From positions 1 to 44,091 of IMG/VR virus record IMGVR_UViG_3300045120_000006: a stretch of DNA of 44,091 nucleotides; one strand, given 5' to 3'. Shown here one piece after another: positions 17,358 through 26,486 of the stretch (positions are counted from its first letter, which is position 1; every line of letters starts with the position of its first letter). The DNA comes from a virus. The notes beneath the pieces were generated by a model. It did not search any database. It was not told the DNA's origin and was given only the letters and a program-made list of their open reading frames with translations. Both the position numbers and the translations under genes were made by a program.

Positions 17358-17795
17358 CTACGCCACACTATATGGTAGTTCTAGACCCGCTGGCGTGTAC
17401 GGGAATAACACAGTGATTACATCATCTGTCTCAATGCGTAGTGCTTCCATCAGTCCCGGTGATATGTCAGCTACTCGCTCAGTGTTAACATGCGGTCCCC
17501 AATCAGCGGGGAATGCACGTGCTATGATGCCTGTCTTCACCGCGCGTATGATGGCTGTGCGCTCTAGCAACATCTCACTAGGCGTTGTCTCATAATCCCA
17601 CCTACATGCGATGTAGTGCATTGAAGGATTAAGCCTACGTGCTAATCCTGTCGTACCTTCAGGTTGCTCAGGCAGAAACAGATATGGCGCATCCTCTATA
17701 CTTTGTATAAAGGCTAAACCCTCATCAGGTTGTACACCTTCATCATTAGGTCCACCGAACCAGCTGCACTTACCTTGCAATGTCAGTAACATCAT
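17358..17795 (-). CDS. RlpA-like double-psi beta-barrel protein, candidate lysin
   Basis: 145 aa. The start GKCSWFG (residues 8-14) and the later WGPHVNTERVADISPGL (99-115) match the layout of the RlpA double-psi beta-barrel, where GxASWYG opens the domain and a DRGPF...R..DLS segment carries the catalytic Asp. Asp110 is the candidate here. Some RlpA proteins are lytic transglycosylases acting on peptide-free glycan strands. There is no signal peptide, so export would need the neighbouring membrane protein. A second ATG three bases downstream gives better spacing to GGAG. It could be a virion or wall-binding protein instead. Confidence 0.55.
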   Translation of the reverse strand: MMLLTLQGKCSWFGGPNDEGVQPDEGLAFIQSIEDAPYLFLPEQPEGTTGLARRLNPSMHYIACRWDYETTPSEMLLERTAIIRAVKTGIIARAFPADWGPHVNTERVADISPGLMEALRIETDDVITVLFPYTPAGLELPYSVA

Positions 17796-17801
17796 ATGCT
17801 C

Positions 17802-18125
17802 CTAACAACTCTTAGGGTTCCACTTCAGCGCATCAGCACGTGCACGTTGATAAGCAACTATAGAACTCTGTAAACCTGCACTCGCTCGCTCTGGCTGTTG
17901 GTGTGCATCTTTAAGCCAACCAGTGAACAGGTTTTTCATGTTATCCTTGAATGCATCATCAACCGCTAACAGTACTTGCGCTCGTATATGTACACGGTCT
18001 TCATCAGTTACACATACAGGAGTAAGAGGTTCAGCATCGCTCCTTGAATACAGCACAGCAACAGTGACGAACAGCATCACTGCGCCGAGTGTGAGTACAA
18101 ATCTATCTGTTGCGCCTATGACCAT
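17802..18125 (-). CDS. Membrane-anchored small protein, candidate spanin or lysis accessory
   Basis: 107 aa. One N-terminal membrane anchor (FVLTLGAVMLFVTVAVLY) is followed by a helical, charged domain and a terminal cysteine. ATG 18125 overlaps the end of the upstream gene by 10 bases; a start five residues earlier is possible. N-in anchor plus helical periplasmic domain is the topology of inner-membrane spanins, and the neighbours are candidate holin and lysin genes. No outer-membrane spanin partner was found, so this is a tentative reading. Confidence 0.5.
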   Translation of the reverse strand: MVIGATDRFVLTLGAVMLFVTVAVLYSRSDAEPLTPVCVTDEDRVHIRAQVLLAVDDAFKDNMKNLFTGWLKDAHQQPERASAGLQSSIVAYQRARADALKWNPKSC

Positions 18126-19117
18126 GTTATCTTGATACAACCCTGTGCGCCTGTACCGCCAGCATGATCGCTACTTCCTTGTGCACTACCACCAGCACCA
18201 CCACCACCGTAGTTGACACCTGTAAAGCTTTCGCCTTCACCGCCTTTACCAGCAAGACCACCACCTGAGTTAGCTGGCGCACCTACACCACCATTACCCG
18301 CTGGCCCTGCAGCACCACCACCTGTGCCGTAGAGTTCAGAACCATACGCACCATCACCACTACCACCTGTGTACACAATTTGACCTGCACCTGCACCACC
18401 GGGACCGGGACCACCACTACCATCACTACCTGAATATCCACCTTGACCGGGATCAGCGCGTACTGTTGACGTATTAACAACCCACGTTGAGCCTCCTGTT
18501 GAACCACGCGCAGAGCCGACAGGTGCACCGGGACCGCCAAAGCCTATACCAATAGCGATGCTTGCTCCCGGTGTTAGGTTCAAGTTGGTGTATTTAGCGT
18601 AACCACCTCCACCTCCGCCGCCGCCACCTACATAATTACCTGAGTTATCACCATAACCACCTCCACCACCACCACCATAACACTCGACAGTGTTGTTAGC
18701 AGGATTGAAGCCAGTAGGTACAGTCCAACTTGCACCGCTAGTAAGAGTAACAGAGCCGGGAATTATTGCAGCTACAGTGACACCACTACTAGTGCCTTTG
18801 ATAGCAGAGTTAACAGTGTCAGTAGCAGTGAAAGTCCAAGTACCTGCAGTCATCAACTTAACGGAGAACGTACCGAAGCCAGCTACTAGTGCAGCGTCGG
18901 CAGGTAGTACGGCAGCGCCATCTGTACACGTAATGTGTACTGTGCCTGTGTATGTGTTCGCATTACCAGCATCAGCTCGCTTCGCTTGTACCGTGATGTT
19001 GAACGCTGTGTTAGAATTAGCACTACCGGGAGCAGTGACGACGAAGCTAACAGCTGCATTAGGATCAACAGCTTTAGCCAACACAAACATCATCGCTGGT
19101 ATACTTCCCGGCAACAT
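18116..19117 (-). CDS. Glycine-rich tail adhesin with Ig-like N-terminal region
   Basis: 333 aa. Residues about 20-120 are threonine/valine-rich and beta-sheet-like, resembling an Ig-like domain. The rest is dominated by glycine tracts (two runs of seven to nine Gly near residues 145-175) and motifs such as GGSGDGAYGSELYGTGGG, ending in IKITWS. This is the composition of glycine-rich receptor-recognition tips of tail fibres. It starts one base inside the end of the collagen-like fibre gene, so it is probably a fibre tip, second fibre or adhesin. Such regions change quickly by recombination. Confidence 0.65.
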   Translation of the reverse strand: MLPGSIPAMMFVLAKAVDPNAAVSFVVTAPGSANSNTAFNITVQAKRADAGNANTYTGTVHITCTDGAAVLPADAALVAGFGTFSVKLMTAGTWTFTATDTVNSAIKGTSSGVTVAAIIPGSVTLTSGASWTVPTGFNPANNTVECYGGGGGGGYGDNSGNYVGGGGGGGGGYAKYTNLNLTPGASIAIGIGFGGPGAPVGSARGSTGGSTWVVNTSTVRADPGQGGYSGSDGSGGPGPGGAGAGQIVYTGGSGDGAYGSELYGTGGGAAGPAGNGGVGAPANSGGGLAGKGGEGESFTGVNYGGGGAGGSAQGSSDHAGGTGAQGCIKITWS

Positions 19118-22047
19118 TACTTAAAGTCCGCTGCGAATGAACAGAAGATTTCTGTAGTTGACTTACACACATATGATACAACGTCAATGGCATTGGGTGC
19201 AGTTGACAGCACAGGCTTAGTGCCACCCGCAAACTTGTAGAAAGTGCCCCATGTCATAGTACGGCCACCTGTTGCATCTTGTACTAGATAGAAGATACCA
19301 GCTTGACCGGCTTTTATAGCGGCGGGATTAGCAAGTGCACGAGTTGCACCCGCGACGTTCATTGTTAGCGTGAAGTTAATACCTGCGTTGAATGCTGGTG
19401 TAACAGTTGCAGCATCAGTGAGCGCAACAGGTGCAACTACTGCCCACGGAACGTCAGCAGTTAGAAACTTTGCAGTAGTAGCATTTAGATAGTTGCTGCT
19501 TGACGATATTAAGTACTTGGTGAACGCAAAGTAGATGCCACCACCAACGCCTAGATATAAGTCTCTCCAAGCAAATGATGTGTTGCCTAGATCAGATGTA
19601 TTGTGTACTCCCGGCAGCAACGTCACGTTGACAGCTGTCGGAGATAGATTACTGAGTGAAGCATTAGCGCCAGTAGGAGGCGCAGCTGCTATAGCTGTCT
19701 TAACGAATGCTGTCGTAGCTATAGATGTATCGTTGTCGGTTGAGAGCGGCGTAGGTGCCTGTGGATCACCTGTGAATACAGGAGATGCTTTAGGTGCGTA
19801 TGGGGTTAGATCAACAGTACCAATTGCCGCTGTAACAAATGCAGTCGTCGCTATACTCGTATCATTGTCACCAGCTAGCGGTGTTGGTGCTTTCGGGTCG
19901 CCTGTGAATGTAGGCGAAGCTAACGGCGCATACGCTGCGTAGCTGATGTTAGCAATAGCAGTAGCGACGAACGCTGTAGTTGCTAGGCTAGTATCAGCGT
20001 CACCAACAGTAGGAGTAGGAGCTGTAGGATTGCCAGTAAAGACAGGTGATGCAATAGGTGCTAACCCTGTCATCGCCACGGTTACAGCATTAGTCACATA
20101 GGCTGTAGTAGCAATACTCGTATCGTTGTCAGCTGCAGAAGGCGTTGGCGCTTTAGGATCACCTGTGAACGTGGGTGATACAGAAGACACATAGCCCTGC
20201 GCTTTGACGAACTCCGTAGTAGCTATACTCGTGTCGTTATCAGCTGTAGGAGGTGTAGGTGCTTGTGGATTGCCAGTGAATGCTGGCGAGGCAAGCGGCG
20301 CATAAGCTGATAAGTCAGGAGGTGTAGGTACAGTAGCAGCTATTGCAGCTGCAACAAATGCTGTAGTTGCAATACTGGTATCGCTATCTCCCGGTGCAGG
20401 TGTGGGTGCCTTCGGATCACCTGTAAATGTAGGATTAGCAATAGGAGCTTTCAGTGCATCTTGTGCATCTACATATGTCTTGTCTGCCTTCGTACCGATG
20501 CTAGTCTGTAGTGCTGCATCTTGTGAGTCAACGTAGGTCTTATCAGCCTTTGCATTGATATTAGTTTGCAGTGCTGTATCCTGTGTATCAACATAGGACT
20601 TGTCAGCTTTAGCAGCAACGGCGTCACCTGCGGCGACTGTACCGGCAGTAGTGCCTACATCTAATACAGCTGCACCCTTCAGACCTAAGTTGGTGCGCGA
20701 TGTAGGTACACTCAACACATCGCTGAGGTTAGCAGAGCGCAGCATGTCGCCGCTGCCGCTGCCAGCCGGTCCTGTCGCGCCTGTATCACCTTTAGGCCCC
20801 TGTGGACCTGCCGGACCTACTGCACCATCTGGACCTGTTGGGCCTGTTGCACCGGGAGTTCCCGGTATTCCTTGTATACCTTGTATACCCTGTGTGCCGG
20901 GATCGCCTTTCGGACCTTGTGGACCGGGTACTGTGCTAGCTGCACCTTGTGGGCCAGCTGGACCTGTTGCACCAGCACCACCACTCGGTCCCGGTATACC
21001 CTGTGTTCCTTGTGGACCTACCGGACCTTGGATACCTTGTGGTCCTGTTGGGCCTGTTTGACCTGTAGCGCCAGTTGCACCTTGAGGACCGGGAAGGCCG
21101 TCAGCACCATACGCGCCACCGATGTATAACTGCCAGTTGCTCTTAGTACCACTACCACGAAATGCGCCGATGCTAACTTGTAGTGTTGTGCCTACATACG
21201 ACGTAATCTGCCCTGTCATTGCGTTAGCTGCAGGGCTGATAGTATCAACGATAGTCATAAAGTTGCCGGGGTTGAATTGCTTACCCGACTGAGTTACAAA
21301 TGTCTTGATACCAATGCCAACGGTGTTAGTAGTAAGTGATGAACCTACTAGACCTGAAGCAGCGTTAGCAGCTTGTATAGCACTAGCAGATGCATCACCT
21401 GCGCTAGCTGCCGCGTTGCTTGATGCATTGGTTGCTGTGACAGCACTAGCAGATGCAGATGTAGCGCTAGCAGCAGCATTACCAGCGCTAACACTAGCCG
21501 CACCTGCGCTATTAGCTGCCGCGACTGCAGAAGCATCGGCTTCAGCTGCAGCAGCGGTAGCATCGTCTACTACTTGCGTAGCATCGAAGACTAGTTGCCA
21601 ATTGGCTGCATCTGTGGTGAAATTCGTTGCAGATACGTGATCGACTGTACACAGATGATATGAGTAGTTATTAACAACTACAATGTCGCCTAATGTGTAC
21701 AGTGTATCAGCTGCCCACGGACCTCTATACACAGGCACGCCAGCTTCCTGTGCTACCCAATAGGTAGGATTAGCAATGCGATCTTCAGCGAACGAGCCAG
21801 TTGCCGCGCTCGTGTGATCTACTAGGCATCTATACAAGCCGCCATCTTCAATGTCATATACGCGCTCACCTTCTACATACACAGTACCATTCAACCACTC
21901 ACCACGCACCTTCACTACGCCCGCTGACGCTAGCATAGCATCAAGCAGGTTCCAGTTGGAATACTCTAAAGTATGCCAACGCGGTGTGTCGAAGTTTATG
22001 AGTTTGAAGTTGTAGTTAGGAGTATAGCCACGTATATTAGCGACCAT
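19117..22047 (-). CDS. Tail fibre protein with collagen-like and repeated beta modules
   Basis: 976 aa. Two carbohydrate-binding-like W..Y..G...YRC modules occupy residues about 45-155. An alanine/serine-rich coiled coil follows (about 160-230), then a strand-rich linker, then a collagen-like Gly-X-Y block (about 320-430), three copies of a KADK(S/T)YVD heptad-like repeat, and six copies of an FTG(D/N)P.APTP...DTS(I/L)ATT repeat (about 535-775). The C-terminal domain (about 800-976) is probably the receptor-binding head. Collagen-like trimerising segments and FTG/ATT repeats are common in phage tail fibres. The N-terminal [19 protein letters not shown] is probably the tail attachment. Confidence 0.85.
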   Translation of the reverse strand: MVANIRGYTPNYNFKLINFDTPRWHTLEYSNWNLLDAMLASAGVVKVRGEWLNGTVYVEGERVYDIEDGGLYRCLVDHTSAATGSFAEDRIANPTYWVAQEAGVPVYRGPWAADTLYTLGDIVVVNNYSYHLCTVDHVSATNFTTDAANWQLVFDATQVVDDATAAAAEADASAVAAANSAGAASVSAGNAAASATSASASAVTATNASSNAAASAGDASASAIQAANAASGLVGSSLTTNTVGIGIKTFVTQSGKQFNPGNFMTIVDTISPAANAMTGQITSYVGTTLQVSIGAFRGSGTKSNWQLYIGGAYGADGLPGPQGATGATGQTGPTGPQGIQGPVGPQGTQGIPGPSGGAGATGPAGPQGAASTVPGPQGPKGDPGTQGIQGIQGIPGTPGATGPTGPDGAVGPAGPQGPKGDTGATGPAGSGSGDMLRSANLSDVLSVPTSRTNLGLKGAAVLDVGTTAGTVAAGDAVAAKADKSYVDTQDTALQTNINAKADKTYVDSQDAALQTSIGTKADKTYVDAQDALKAPIANPTFTGDPKAPTPAPGDSDTSIATTAFVAAAIAATVPTPPDLSAYAPLASPAFTGNPQAPTPPTADNDTSIATTEFVKAQGYVSSVSPTFTGDPKAPTPSAADNDTSIATTAYVTNAVTVAMTGLAPIASPVFTGNPTAPTPTVGDADTSLATTAFVATAIANISYAAYAPLASPTFTGDPKAPTPLAGDNDTSIATTAFVTAAIGTVDLTPYAPKASPVFTGDPQAPTPLSTDNDTSIATTAFVKTAIAAAPPTGANASLSNLSPTAVNVTLLPGVHNTSDLGNTSFAWRDLYLGVGGGIYFAFTKYLISSSSNYLNATTAKFLTADVPWAVVAPVALTDAATVTPAFNAGINFTLTMNVAGATRALANPAAIKAGQAGIFYLVQDATGGRTMTWGTFYKFAGGTKPVLSTAPNAIDVVSYVCKSTTEIFCSFAADFK
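19690..20450 (-). repeat. Six in-frame tail-fibre repeats
   Basis: Six degenerate copies of a unit of about 35-45 codons inside the fibre gene, each with the core [10 protein letters not shown] and [12 protein letters not shown] or close variants. They form the fibre shaft. Boundaries are approximate. Confidence 0.75.
20760..21095 (-). repeat. Collagen-like Gly-X-Y coding repeat
   Basis: Roughly 110 codons of Gly-X-Y triplets ([18 protein letters not shown] and similar), interrupted once by AASTV. It encodes a trimer-forming collagen-like stretch of the tail fibre and, as repetitive DNA, is prone to length change. Confidence 0.8.
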
Positions 22048-22159
22048 ATCACATCACCCCTCTGACGAGCGGCGATGAAGCCAATATCATCTTGTTTGTG
22101 TATAAGTAAGACATAGCACATTTCCGTCACTTTGTCAATAGCTTGCACTGAGTTGTCTA
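22048..22159 (-). other. Gap between nozzle and fibre genes
   Basis: 112 bases without a gene. It holds a candidate leftward promoter (22110-22138) and, next to the fibre start, GAGGGG, which may be the ribosome-binding site. Nothing else was recognised. Confidence 0.5.
22110..22138 (-). promoter_or_regulatory. Candidate leftward promoter for tail fibre genes
   Basis: Read on the minus strand, TTGACA is followed after 17 bp by TATGTC, preceded by TGC (an extended -10). It shares TTGACAAA, ten bases, then TGTGCTA with the element upstream of the whole late operon at 35144-35172, at identical spacing. The -10 is only a moderate match. Confidence 0.45.
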
Positions 22160-24631
22160 CTAGCCTCTCACAGTACTTCCCTTCTGATATAAGAGACTTA
22201 TTGCTGTGACAGACAATGACTGTGTGCTTGCACCACTCACACGTGTCTTAAGTAGCTTACACTTAACAGGCACCTGCCATAGCTTTTGCTCTCTAGTACG
22301 TCTACCTGCGCCGTATACTTGCTGTCCTGCGCCGAATGCGCCAGCTTCATTAGGTACGAAGGTGAGCGTGCGCGCGGGCATCAGTTGTCCTGTAGCTGCA
22401 TCTCTGTATATGTTATCAGCGAACAGCTCTAGCTTGAACTGTGCTAATCCACTTGCATCCATGTGACAGAAGCGCAGCGCTTTAGTGTGCTGACGTTGAC
22501 CGAAGTCACTCCAAGGCAGCTCCCACGTGAACTCGATAGGCTCACCTTTGTATTCTTCCCAACTATCAGGTGCGGCTAGTCTAGCTGCAGGGAAGTCCGT
22601 TGCTGTAGTTGTAACGTCTGCTATACACCTATACACCAAGCCGTCAATTGGGTCGAATATGCGTTCGCCTGTGTGATATGTGTGTCCGCTTGTCCATGAT
22701 ACGAAGTCATACATACCCTTCCAATCAGCGTACACAGGGTCTTCAGGTGAACCGTAGCGCATCATAAAGCCGTCAGCTGTGAATAAGAATGCACGACCTT
22801 CTAATGTGCCGCAGCCGCAGTTGAATATGAGATTGCTCGTGTTCTTGAAGCGTGACCACGCAGTTAGACGTAGCTGTGGCACGTAATGGAAGATGTAGCC
22901 AACGCTGCAATCAGTGAGTGGCTGGATAGTGATGTTAACGCCGCCACCGCTTGTATCTGTACCTGTGGTGAGTGGTAGATTAGCGCCTATCTCTATCAAG
23001 ATGTAGTTCTCATTCAACACACCTAGCACCTTGCGATCACCGTTGATGCTAGCTGCACTGATTGAGCTAAATGCCGTTGCACCCGCTATCCTGACAATAT
23101 CACCTTGCTCGACCATGTGAGCATCGTGGCGTAGAATGAGTGAGCGCTTGGTGTATTCATGCTCAGCCATATCGGTGTCAAAGTAGAGTGGATCAGTTGT
23201 TAGCTGCCTAACATCGTCCTTGTCAAACTTAGGCAAGTAGAAGTGCACAGTCTTGTTCTTAGCATCGTAGAAGCCGAACGCGCTAAGTCGCATTGTCTCC
23301 TTCTTCACTCTGCCTATGTGTCTACTCAACATAGTCTCAATGTAGTTGCTCACACGTTCTGGAATGACGGCGTTGCTGATAGTTGACAACTTAGCAGATG
23401 GCACACCATTGAAGTCCATCATAAACACATCGCTGCCTATCTCCACTATCGAACGAGGTGCGTTGGAGCCAAAACCATTCATGGTGTCGATAGGTATTGG
23501 ATCGTGTTTGTCATTAGCGTTGTAGTTGCCTAGCTTCATCATCGTTGTGCTGCTAGGCGAGATGACTAGTAGTGCATCCTTGATAGTAGCAAACCCACGT
23601 ACAGCTTGCTCAGGGCTAGCAGCAATCTTAGACATGTCGATGTCAACAGCATCAGTCGGAGTAGGGCTATCACTGTAGACCATAGATGTATCTTTAGCTG
23701 CAATACGTATTTCAGTAACATGCGTTGGATATTGCGATGGGTCTGTATCGTGTACAGTGAAGTAACGGAATGCTGACTTACATGCGTCAAACGCTGGCAC
23801 CTTGTCATTGCTGAATGAATTGCCAGGGTCTACTAGATACAACACCCACTGTGATAAATCTGTACGTGAGAAGTCTATAGTCAGCGGCTTGTCATGTCCA
23901 TTGCTGCATATCAGCTCCTTGCCGAATATGTCGCTAGCTACAAAGTCTGTATATGACCAACCAATAGGCCCACCTGGGAGTCCTGCAGCTATCTTGTTAC
24001 TCCATATACGCTGTACAACCTTCGTGCGGCTGATTGTCAGTATCTCACCAGCACTAGTCCATAGCACTACTACATTGCTAAAGTACTTGCACTCTACAGG
24101 CACACCGCCTAGCGCGTGCGTGTCATGCATCCATTGCCAAGTCAGCGCTGAGCTGATCTGTGTAGCTGTAGCTTGACCTGATACTACAATGTCAAATGTG
24201 TTGGCATCACGTATACCACGTATGCCATGCGTGCGGTTCATCATCACATCTGTAATGCCGTAGAAGCTGCCTACGAAGCCACTAAGTGTGACATGATCGC
24301 CAGAAACGAAGCCGTGGTTGGGCCATATGATAGACACAACGCGGCTATCTAGCGTAACTGATATGCCGCCGCCTACTAGTGTGCCACTAGTCTCAACACC
24401 CTGCTTCAGCTTCAGGAACATCTCGTAGCCGAAGCGCGGACCTACACGCTTGTCAGTGTAAGTCACCATGTTGTCGAAGACAGGTGAGAACTTGCTAGTT
24501 AGGTTCTGTTCGCTGTCTACGACGTTTAGGCCACCACCAAAGTCTCTGATTGTGGTGTTGTTCAGCTTGCTCGTCGGGCGTGGTTGTTTCGGTCTGCCTA
24601 ACGGTTTCAGCCGTGTTAGCATCTGTACCAT
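22160..24631 (-). CDS. Tail nozzle protein (T7 gp12 / tail tubular protein B-like)
   Basis: About 823 aa, the expected size for podovirus tail tubular protein B. It follows the adaptor gene directly and has the typical N-terminus (TIRDFGGGLNVVDSE) and beta-rich body. Residues about 660-710 form an inserted W..Y..GERI.D...YRC module similar to those in the tail fibre. ATG 24631 was chosen because it overlaps the adaptor stop as TAATG with AGGTGG upstream; a GTG three codons earlier lacks a ribosome-binding site. Its role is to form the distal tail tube and anchor the fibres. Confidence 0.78.
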   Translation of the reverse strand: MVQMLTRLKPLGRPKQPRPTSKLNNTTIRDFGGGLNVVDSEQNLTSKFSPVFDNMVTYTDKRVGPRFGYEMFLKLKQGVETSGTLVGGGISVTLDSRVVSIIWPNHGFVSGDHVTLSGFVGSFYGITDVMMNRTHGIRGIRDANTFDIVVSGQATATQISSALTWQWMHDTHALGGVPVECKYFSNVVVLWTSAGEILTISRTKVVQRIWSNKIAAGLPGGPIGWSYTDFVASDIFGKELICSNGHDKPLTIDFSRTDLSQWVLYLVDPGNSFSNDKVPAFDACKSAFRYFTVHDTDPSQYPTHVTEIRIAAKDTSMVYSDSPTPTDAVDIDMSKIAASPEQAVRGFATIKDALLVISPSSTTMMKLGNYNANDKHDPIPIDTMNGFGSNAPRSIVEIGSDVFMMDFNGVPSAKLSTISNAVIPERVSNYIETMLSRHIGRVKKETMRLSAFGFYDAKNKTVHFYLPKFDKDDVRQLTTDPLYFDTDMAEHEYTKRSLILRHDAHMVEQGDIVRIAGATAFSSISAASINGDRKVLGVLNENYILIEIGANLPLTTGTDTSGGGVNITIQPLTDCSVGYIFHYVPQLRLTAWSRFKNTSNLIFNCGCGTLEGRAFLFTADGFMMRYGSPEDPVYADWKGMYDFVSWTSGHTYHTGERIFDPIDGLVYRCIADVTTTATDFPAARLAAPDSWEEYKGEPIEFTWELPWSDFGQRQHTKALRFCHMDASGLAQFKLELFADNIYRDAATGQLMPARTLTFVPNEAGAFGAGQQVYGAGRRTREQKLWQVPVKCKLLKTRVSGASTQSLSVTAISLLYQKGSTVRG

Positions 24632-25272
24632 TAGGTCCACCTACTGACGGTAGATCGTTGTGGCATGACAAGATCAAGGGGTATATTGAAAGTCTGCCGA
24701 TTGAACTGTGTAAGTGCATCTTGGAATAAGATGCGAAACTTGTCAGCAGCGCCGGGGTTTGTGCCATCATCTTCTAGTATATCCCAACATGTACCTAGCA
24801 TCAGCAATTGCGTGTCTAGGTATATAACATCTTCGTCCTGTTCAAAGTCTTTCGGCTTCGTGCGGTATGTTATCCACACCTTGCCTACTGTATTAGCTGG
24901 CAGTAACCTAAACCACTTCGCCTTGTTCGTACCCTGTGGTCGTATGCTAGGATACTGAATGTCTACATCCCGCGCGCTCATAGGCGCTATCGGTAGCGGC
25001 TTGTGTGAGTTCTCCCAAAACACTGAGTGTAGATCGCGCCAATCGTTTAGCTTATCAGTTAAGTCTCCTGTGATCTGACCAGTAACACCGTCTAAGTCGA
25101 ATTGCTCCTGATACGTGGTGTAGTCAGGTAGCCAATACTCCCTGAAGATCATGTCAAACTTGTGCTGTATTGCTAGCTGTATACGTGGCTCAGCGTATAT
25201 CTGTGCATCCAAGCCTTCAACTAGTGCTAAGCGCTGTAGTACTTTGGTAACAATGTCACCGAATGTAATCAT
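24631..25272 (-). CDS. Tail adaptor protein (T7 gp11 / tail tubular protein A-like)
   Basis: 213 aa, the usual size of podovirus gatekeeper/adaptor proteins that dock on the portal and hold the nozzle. It begins with the helical segment FGDIVTKVLQRLALVEG and ends with a helical region, and it is immediately followed by the nozzle gene, a gp11-gp12 order conserved in T7-like tails. AGGAGTG precedes ATG 25272. The assignment rests on size, order and general resemblance. Confidence 0.7.
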   Translation of the reverse strand: MITFGDIVTKVLQRLALVEGLDAQIYAEPRIQLAIQHKFDMIFREYWLPDYTTYQEQFDLDGVTGQITGDLTDKLNDWRDLHSVFWENSHKPLPIAPMSARDVDIQYPSIRPQGTNKAKWFRLLPANTVGKVWITYRTKPKDFEQDEDVIYLDTQLLMLGTCWDILEDDGTNPGAADKFRILFQDALTQFNRQTFNIPLDLVMPQRSTVSRWT

Positions 25273-25363
25273 CGCTGTGCACTCCTAGTAAGACGTAAAC
25301 GGCCCACACACGGGGTGAGGGACACCTGTGGCTGTGTGAGCCGTCTACGTTCCGCCCTCAGAA
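25273..25363 (-). ncRNA. 18-bp hairpin in the late mRNA between head and tail genes
   Basis: Positions 25293-25310 pair with 25333-25350 around a 22-base loop. In plus-strand sequence the stem has two mismatches (A/C and C/A). In the leftward transcript both become G-U wobbles, giving an uninterrupted 18-bp stem, which shows the structure is meant for the late mRNA. No U-run follows, and the next gene's ribosome-binding site lies just beyond it. A processing, stability or attenuation element is more likely than an intrinsic terminator. Confidence 0.65.
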
Positions 25364-26005
25364 CTATGCAATAACGTGCGCGTTGCCGTGCAGGTTGTTG
25401 CGATCAGCGGCCATCGAGAAGCGGTATGACTTCACACCATCGGGGATTTGATTTGGTGTGTACGTACCACGTGGATCGCCACTTACTAGTGTCTGAGCAT
25501 CTACACCGGGGACTAGCGCACCGGCGGTAGGAGTGACTTGACTTGTCAACTCGTTAATCAGCTGCGTACCGAGTGCTTTGTACGGCAGACCGAGTACAGA
25601 GCCAACACCGATGCTAAATGTACCCCCTGCAGGTACAATAACATACGCTACGTCTTTGAACATCTTCTTGCTGAGAACAGCACCAGCAATAAGTGTCACG
25701 CTTTCTCTGATAGCTTGACCGAGATAGTCGTAACCTACTATCGTGCCAGCACCACCAGCACCAGCAGTGACACTAATGTTACGGCCATAACGACCCATGA
25801 TTGCTTCACTCTGCACCGCTGTAGGCACGACATTACCTGCGGCAGCGAGAACGATACCATTGCCAAGCACGTTGGCACTCGCTGCAACAGGTGCAGGAAT
25901 GTCAACAGTAACTAGGCCATCAACGCCTACATCAGCCGCGTAGCAGCATTGATCCACACGGTTGTTGATGCGGCGCATACCGGGAATTGCGACTTGTACC
26001 GCCAT
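25364..26005 (-). CDS. Probable head decoration or accessory structural protein (213 aa)
   Basis: 213 aa, alanine-, glycine- and valine-rich and mostly beta, with stretches such as GRYGRNISVTAGAGGAG and YVIVPAGGTFSIGVGS. There are no enzymatic motifs. It lies two genes after the major capsid gene and right before the tail adaptor, where decoration or stabilisation proteins are often encoded. The strong hairpin following it in the transcript fits a highly expressed structural gene. The family was not recognised. Confidence 0.5.
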   Translation of the reverse strand: MAVQVAIPGMRRINNRVDQCCYAADVGVDGLVTVDIPAPVAASANVLGNGIVLAAAGNVVPTAVQSEAIMGRYGRNISVTAGAGGAGTIVGYDYLGQAIRESVTLIAGAVLSKKMFKDVAYVIVPAGGTFSIGVGSVLGLPYKALGTQLINELTSQVTPTAGALVPGVDAQTLVSGDPRGTYTPNQIPDGVKSYRFSMAADRNNLHGNAHVIA

Positions 26006-26009
26006 TGTA

Positions 26010-26453
26010 TTATTCCTCTACTGGCTCTTGCACAGCGTTCGCAGCGAGCAGCTTTTCGACAGCTTTAGGATCACTCTCGATCAGCTTCGTGAGAACGTCG
26101 AGTGCAGTTTTCTGTTTATCTGATAATGCAGCATTGACTTGCTGCATACCTACTGGTGTATCATCACCGCCTTCGATCAGCATAGGCACAAGGTTCTTGT
26201 CAAGCTTCAGGCGCACTACGTCTTCGTGCGATAGAAATGCGCTATCACCACGTAGAGTACGCACCATGTAACCTTCAAGTACAACTTCAGTAGGCACAAC
26301 ACGAAAGCCGATTTCATCTTTCACCGTTCGATTAACAAACGTCTTGCGTGTCATCGGCTCGATTGTATACGCAGGGACAGGCTTCTTATGCTCATCCATC
26401 GTATATGCTGCGCGCTTCTCTTGGAAGCTCACTACTTGCGGCGTTTCAGCCAT
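26010..26453 (-). CDS. Head-region hypothetical protein (147 aa)
   Basis: 147 aa, mixed and acidic at the C-terminus (LLAANAVQEPVEE). The middle has VVPTEVVLEGYMVRTL and a helical segment with DKQKTALDVLTKLIESDP. No known family recognised. It lies directly after the capsid gene, with GGAGAG upstream of its ATG, and only 33 bases separate the two genes. Those bases contain the sole strong palindromic site of the late block, so expression of this gene and those after it could be controlled separately from the capsid. Confidence 0.55.
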   Translation of the reverse strand: MAETPQVVSFQEKRAAYTMDEHKKPVPAYTIEPMTRKTFVNRTVKDEIGFRVVPTEVVLEGYMVRTLRGDSAFLSHEDVVRLKLDKNLVPMLIEGGDDTPVGMQQVNAALSDKQKTALDVLTKLIESDPKAVEKLLAANAVQEPVEE

Positions 26454-26468
26454 TGCTCTCTCCTTGTG

Positions 26469-26483
26469 CTATACAATGTATAG
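26469..26483. promoter_or_regulatory. Palindromic site 4 (CTATACAATGTATAG), only strong copy in the late block
   Basis: The core is exact, and the palindrome extends to 17 bp (GC...GC) at 26468-26484. It lies in the 33-base gap between the major capsid gene and the next gene, 15 bases from that gene's start codon. Confidence 0.7.
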
Positions 26484-26486
26484 CGG

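Noticed and set aside
17696-17710. CTATACTTTGTATAA, a similar degenerate site in the late block
   Set aside because: Three departures from consensus, inside the barrel-protein gene; insufficient alone.
20760-21095. Short tandem repeats considered as a CRISPR-like array
   Set aside because: They are in-frame collagen triplets in a fibre gene, with no unique spacers of constant length.
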